Of a DNA stretch of 64,000 bases, positions 62,374-64,000 are shown piece after piece. The DNA lies in NCBI GenBank assembly GCA_964542165.1, contig CAZITQ010000010.1, positions 1 through 64,000 on the forward strand. Reading direction: 5' to 3'. The notes beneath the pieces were generated by a model that did not search any database, was not told the origin of the DNA, and saw only the letters and a list, made by a program, of their open reading frames with translations. Source of the DNA: CAYTBN01 sp964542165. GTDB taxonomy: Bacteria > Myxococcota_A > UBA796 > UBA9615 > CAYRNR01. The stretch's first letter is position 1; the number at the start of each line of letters is the position of its first letter. Made by a program: the position numbers and the translations under genes.

Positions 62374-63837
62374 GTGCGTATCCGAATCCTCCTTCCCTGG
62401 ATCCTGTGGACGGTCCTGTCGACGGCGGGCATGGCGTCCGCTGGGCAGGCAGACATGTTCGGCGTGGGCGCCGCGGCCATGGGCCGGGGCAACGGCGGGA
62501 GCGCGCTGTCCGGCGAGTGGGCATCGCTGTTCTACAACCCCGCCGCCATGGGGCTCGCCGCGTTCGACTCGTTCAGCCTGGGTGGACAGCTCGCGTTCCC
62601 CTCGTTCCCGGACGTGGACGGCGTCGAATGGGCCGATGGCCGCGACGAGCGGGTCATGGACGAGGCCCTCTCCCCGCACGGCCTGCACCTGGGGCTGGTC
62701 AAGCGCATCGCCCCCTGGCTGCGCTTCGGCCTGGCCTACACCCACCCGGGCAAGGGGTTCTTCTACTTCGAGCAGGAGGATCCGTACATCCCCACCCTGA
62801 TGCGCTGGCGGAACCGGGCGCACCGGATGGCGCTGTACGCGGGCTTCTCCGCCGAGCCATTTCGCGGGCTGCTGCTGGGTTTCGACCTGGAGGTCACGGC
62901 CCACGCGCGCCTGACCGTGGACTATGCCTGGGAAGGCAGCACCAGCGACGACTCGGCCATCGCCCTGGCCAACCTGCGCATGGCCGAGTTCCACATCAAA
63001 CCCGCTGCGCGACCCATCGCGGGCCTCATCATCGATTTCGAACGCCTGGCCGGTCGACCGCGGGGGCTCCGCTTCGGCCTCACGTACCGCAACCCCCTCT
63101 ACGTGGCCCTCGATCCCACCGAGCTGTCCATGGACCTCATCGACCCCGGGGTGCTCGACCCGGTTTTCGTCCTGGTGGACAAGGTGAGCGCCACGGCGGT
63201 GACGAGCCTGATCGACTTCTACACGCCCCGTCAGATCTGCCTCGGTCTCGCCCTGGATCACGCGCGCGCCGCCGCGTACGTCGACGTGACCTGGAACCAG
63301 TACAGCAAGATGATCCCCAGCGCCGGCGTGATCAAGGAGGGTCGGGAGGACGAGGGCGGGATGTCGGTGTTCTGGAACTTCCCCGAGGACCGGGAGGCGG
63401 CCTACGGCCTGGTCGACGGGCGCCCCGTCGCCCCCGGGGCGTTCCGGGCCACCGCGACGGGGCGGGCCGGCTTCGACATCCCGCCCGGGGCGGCGGCCGA
63501 GCAGGCCCGACGGGCGGGGATCGTGATCCGGGCGGGTGGCTCCTACGATCCATCCCTGGTCCGCCCGCAACCGGGCCCCACCAATCTGATGGACTCCCCC
63601 GTGATCAGCGGCACGGCGGGACTCGGGCTCTACGCCCCGGATCCCCTGGGCCTGCTGGCGGGGATGGGGTCCCTGGACCTCGCGATCCAGGTGCACGGTG
63701 CGTTGCCGGCCAGCTACGAAAAGGACCCGTCGCTGGTCCCCGAAGGGGTGGTCCTGCCGGTGACCAACGGGGACGCGGTGGAGTGGGCCGGTGGCGTGAT
63801 GGTCGTCGGCGCGCTGACGGGCACCCTGCGGTTCTGA
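62374..63837 (+). CDS. FadL/OmpP1/TodX-family outer-membrane transport protein
   Basis: The 487-residue product has a signal peptide (about 1-23, ending MASAG) and the conserved N-terminal hatch of the FadL family: GVGAAAMGRGNGGSAL and LFYNPAAMGL. Long amphipathic strands follow, with a terminal Phe (GTLRF). FadL proteins carry long-chain fatty acids or other hydrophobic molecules across the outer membrane. The start is GTG 62374 with GGGAG 6 bases upstream. Two Asp/Gly-rich loops in the second half are longer than in E. coli FadL. It fits the fatty-acid and granule genes of this region, but no FadR site is seen upstream. Confidence 0.85.
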   Translation: MRIRILLPWILWTVLSTAGMASAGQADMFGVGAAAMGRGNGGSALSGEWASLFYNPAAMGLAAFDSFSLGGQLAFPSFPDVDGVEWADGRDERVMDEALSPHGLHLGLVKRIAPWLRFGLAYTHPGKGFFYFEQEDPYIPTLMRWRNRAHRMALYAGFSAEPFRGLLLGFDLEVTAHARLTVDYAWEGSTSDDSAIALANLRMAEFHIKPAARPIAGLIIDFERLAGRPRGLRFGLTYRNPLYVALDPTELSMDLIDPGVLDPVFVLVDKVSATAVTSLIDFYTPRQICLGLALDHARAAAYVDVTWNQYSKMIPSAGVIKEGREDEGGMSVFWNFPEDREAAYGLVDGRPVAPGAFRATATGRAGFDIPPGAAAEQARRAGIVIRAGGSYDPSLVRPQPGPTNLMDSPVISGTAGLGLYAPDPLGLLAGMGSLDLAIQVHGALPASYEKDPSLVPEGVVLPVTNGDAVEWAGGVMVVGALTGTLRF

Positions 63838-63851
63838 ACCGGGCCGCCCGC

Positions 63852-64000
63852 TCAGTCCCCGATCTCGTCGATGGCGTCCTCGATGGCCTCGAGCACCGAC
63901 CCGTCCTCCTCGACCGCCAGCTGGTACTCCAGGGCTGGCAGACAGCTCTCGTCGCCGAACTCCTCGATGGCTTCCGCCGCCGCCTCCCGAACCTCCGGAG
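63852..64000 (-). CDS. HEAT-repeat protein, C-terminal end (partial)
   Basis: Only the last 49 codons are inside the window; the gene continues beyond the right edge. The text VREAAAEAIEEFGDESCLPA is a typical HEAT/PBS-lyase repeat, followed by a second, more acidic unit and a TGA read on the reverse strand at 63854-63852. It is convergent with the FadL-like gene. No more can be said about its function. Confidence 0.7.
   Translation of the reverse strand, partial: PEVREAAAEAIEEFGDESCLPALEYQLAVEEDGSVLEAIEDAIDEIGD

Overview
The window looks like part of a metagenome-assembled scaffold from a high-G+C bacterium of the Myxococcota (former Deltaproteobacteria) type. The pointers are gene content rather than any marker gene: a Glt/Agl-like envelope machine, a PilZ protein of the type expanded in myxobacteria, a protease with a MYXO-CTERM-like tail, a very large Ser/Thr kinase-ATPase, lipoproteins with poly-Asp linkers and a MopE-type metal-binding lipoprotein. 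Two runs of ten N and one corrupt G/C block show a draft assembly. At both N gaps the flanking sequence is repeated in imperfect form, so the gaps are probably false joins.

Layout. 0-4.3 kb: end of an RND pump, tRNA-Phe, two paralogous Cys-rich lipoproteins and an SppA-type protease with an N-terminal beta-rich domain (reverse strand). 4.3-19.0 kb: one forward block of eleven genes encoding a Glt/Agl-like trans-envelope complex: a coiled-coil secreted protein, three TPR proteins, a small secreted protein, a TolQ/TolR/TolR motor, an FHA-TM-TonB-like linker, a second small secreted protein and an outer-membrane barrel. A first promoter lies at 4.35 kb and a second at 12.85 kb. 19.0-24.5 kb: sugar acetyltransferase, ftsK, lolA, rimO. 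24.5-35.3 kb: PilZ protein, large Ig-like/LTD/MopE-type lipoprotein, a kinase-receiver-kinase cluster (reverse strand) and a divergent Ser/Thr kinase-AAA protein. 35.3-40.5 kb: acyltransferase with acyl-CoA ligase, and the threonine-degrading pair kbl-tdh. 40.7-45 kb: secreted protein, pepP (damaged), DHH phosphoesterase, metallo-beta-lactamase-fold protein. 45-55.5 kb: phasin-like proteins, a START-type protein coupled to a HEAT protein, an M20 peptidase, a TPM/Tim44-like pair and a FabG/PhaB-like reductase. 55.5-64 kb: zinc-ribbon protein, EEP nuclease-fold protein, FadR-like regulator, S1 protease, double-length ThyX, metalloprotease lipoprotein, small HTH protein, FadL-like porin and the end of a HEAT protein.

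Two themes stand out. First, the 4.3-19 kb block reads as a complete, compact relative of the Myxococcus gliding/sporulation machinery, with three subunits I cannot name and a TolR pair in which only one copy keeps the proton-carrying Asp. Second, lipid and storage-granule genes are scattered through the right half (phasin-like protein, PhaI/PhaF-like pair, PhaB-like reductase, START protein, acyl-CoA ligase, FadL-like porin). The FadR-like regulator keeps the recognition helix of E. coli FadR. Perfect TGGTCGGACCA sites lie at its own promoter and at the strong promoter of the phasin-like gene, 12 kb away.

Genes are packed tightly, with many ATGA, TGATG or TTGA stop/start overlaps. The only stretch of more than 300 bases without a protein gene is 171-502, which holds the tRNA and its promoter. 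No CRISPR array, insertion sequence, rRNA or replication origin was seen.
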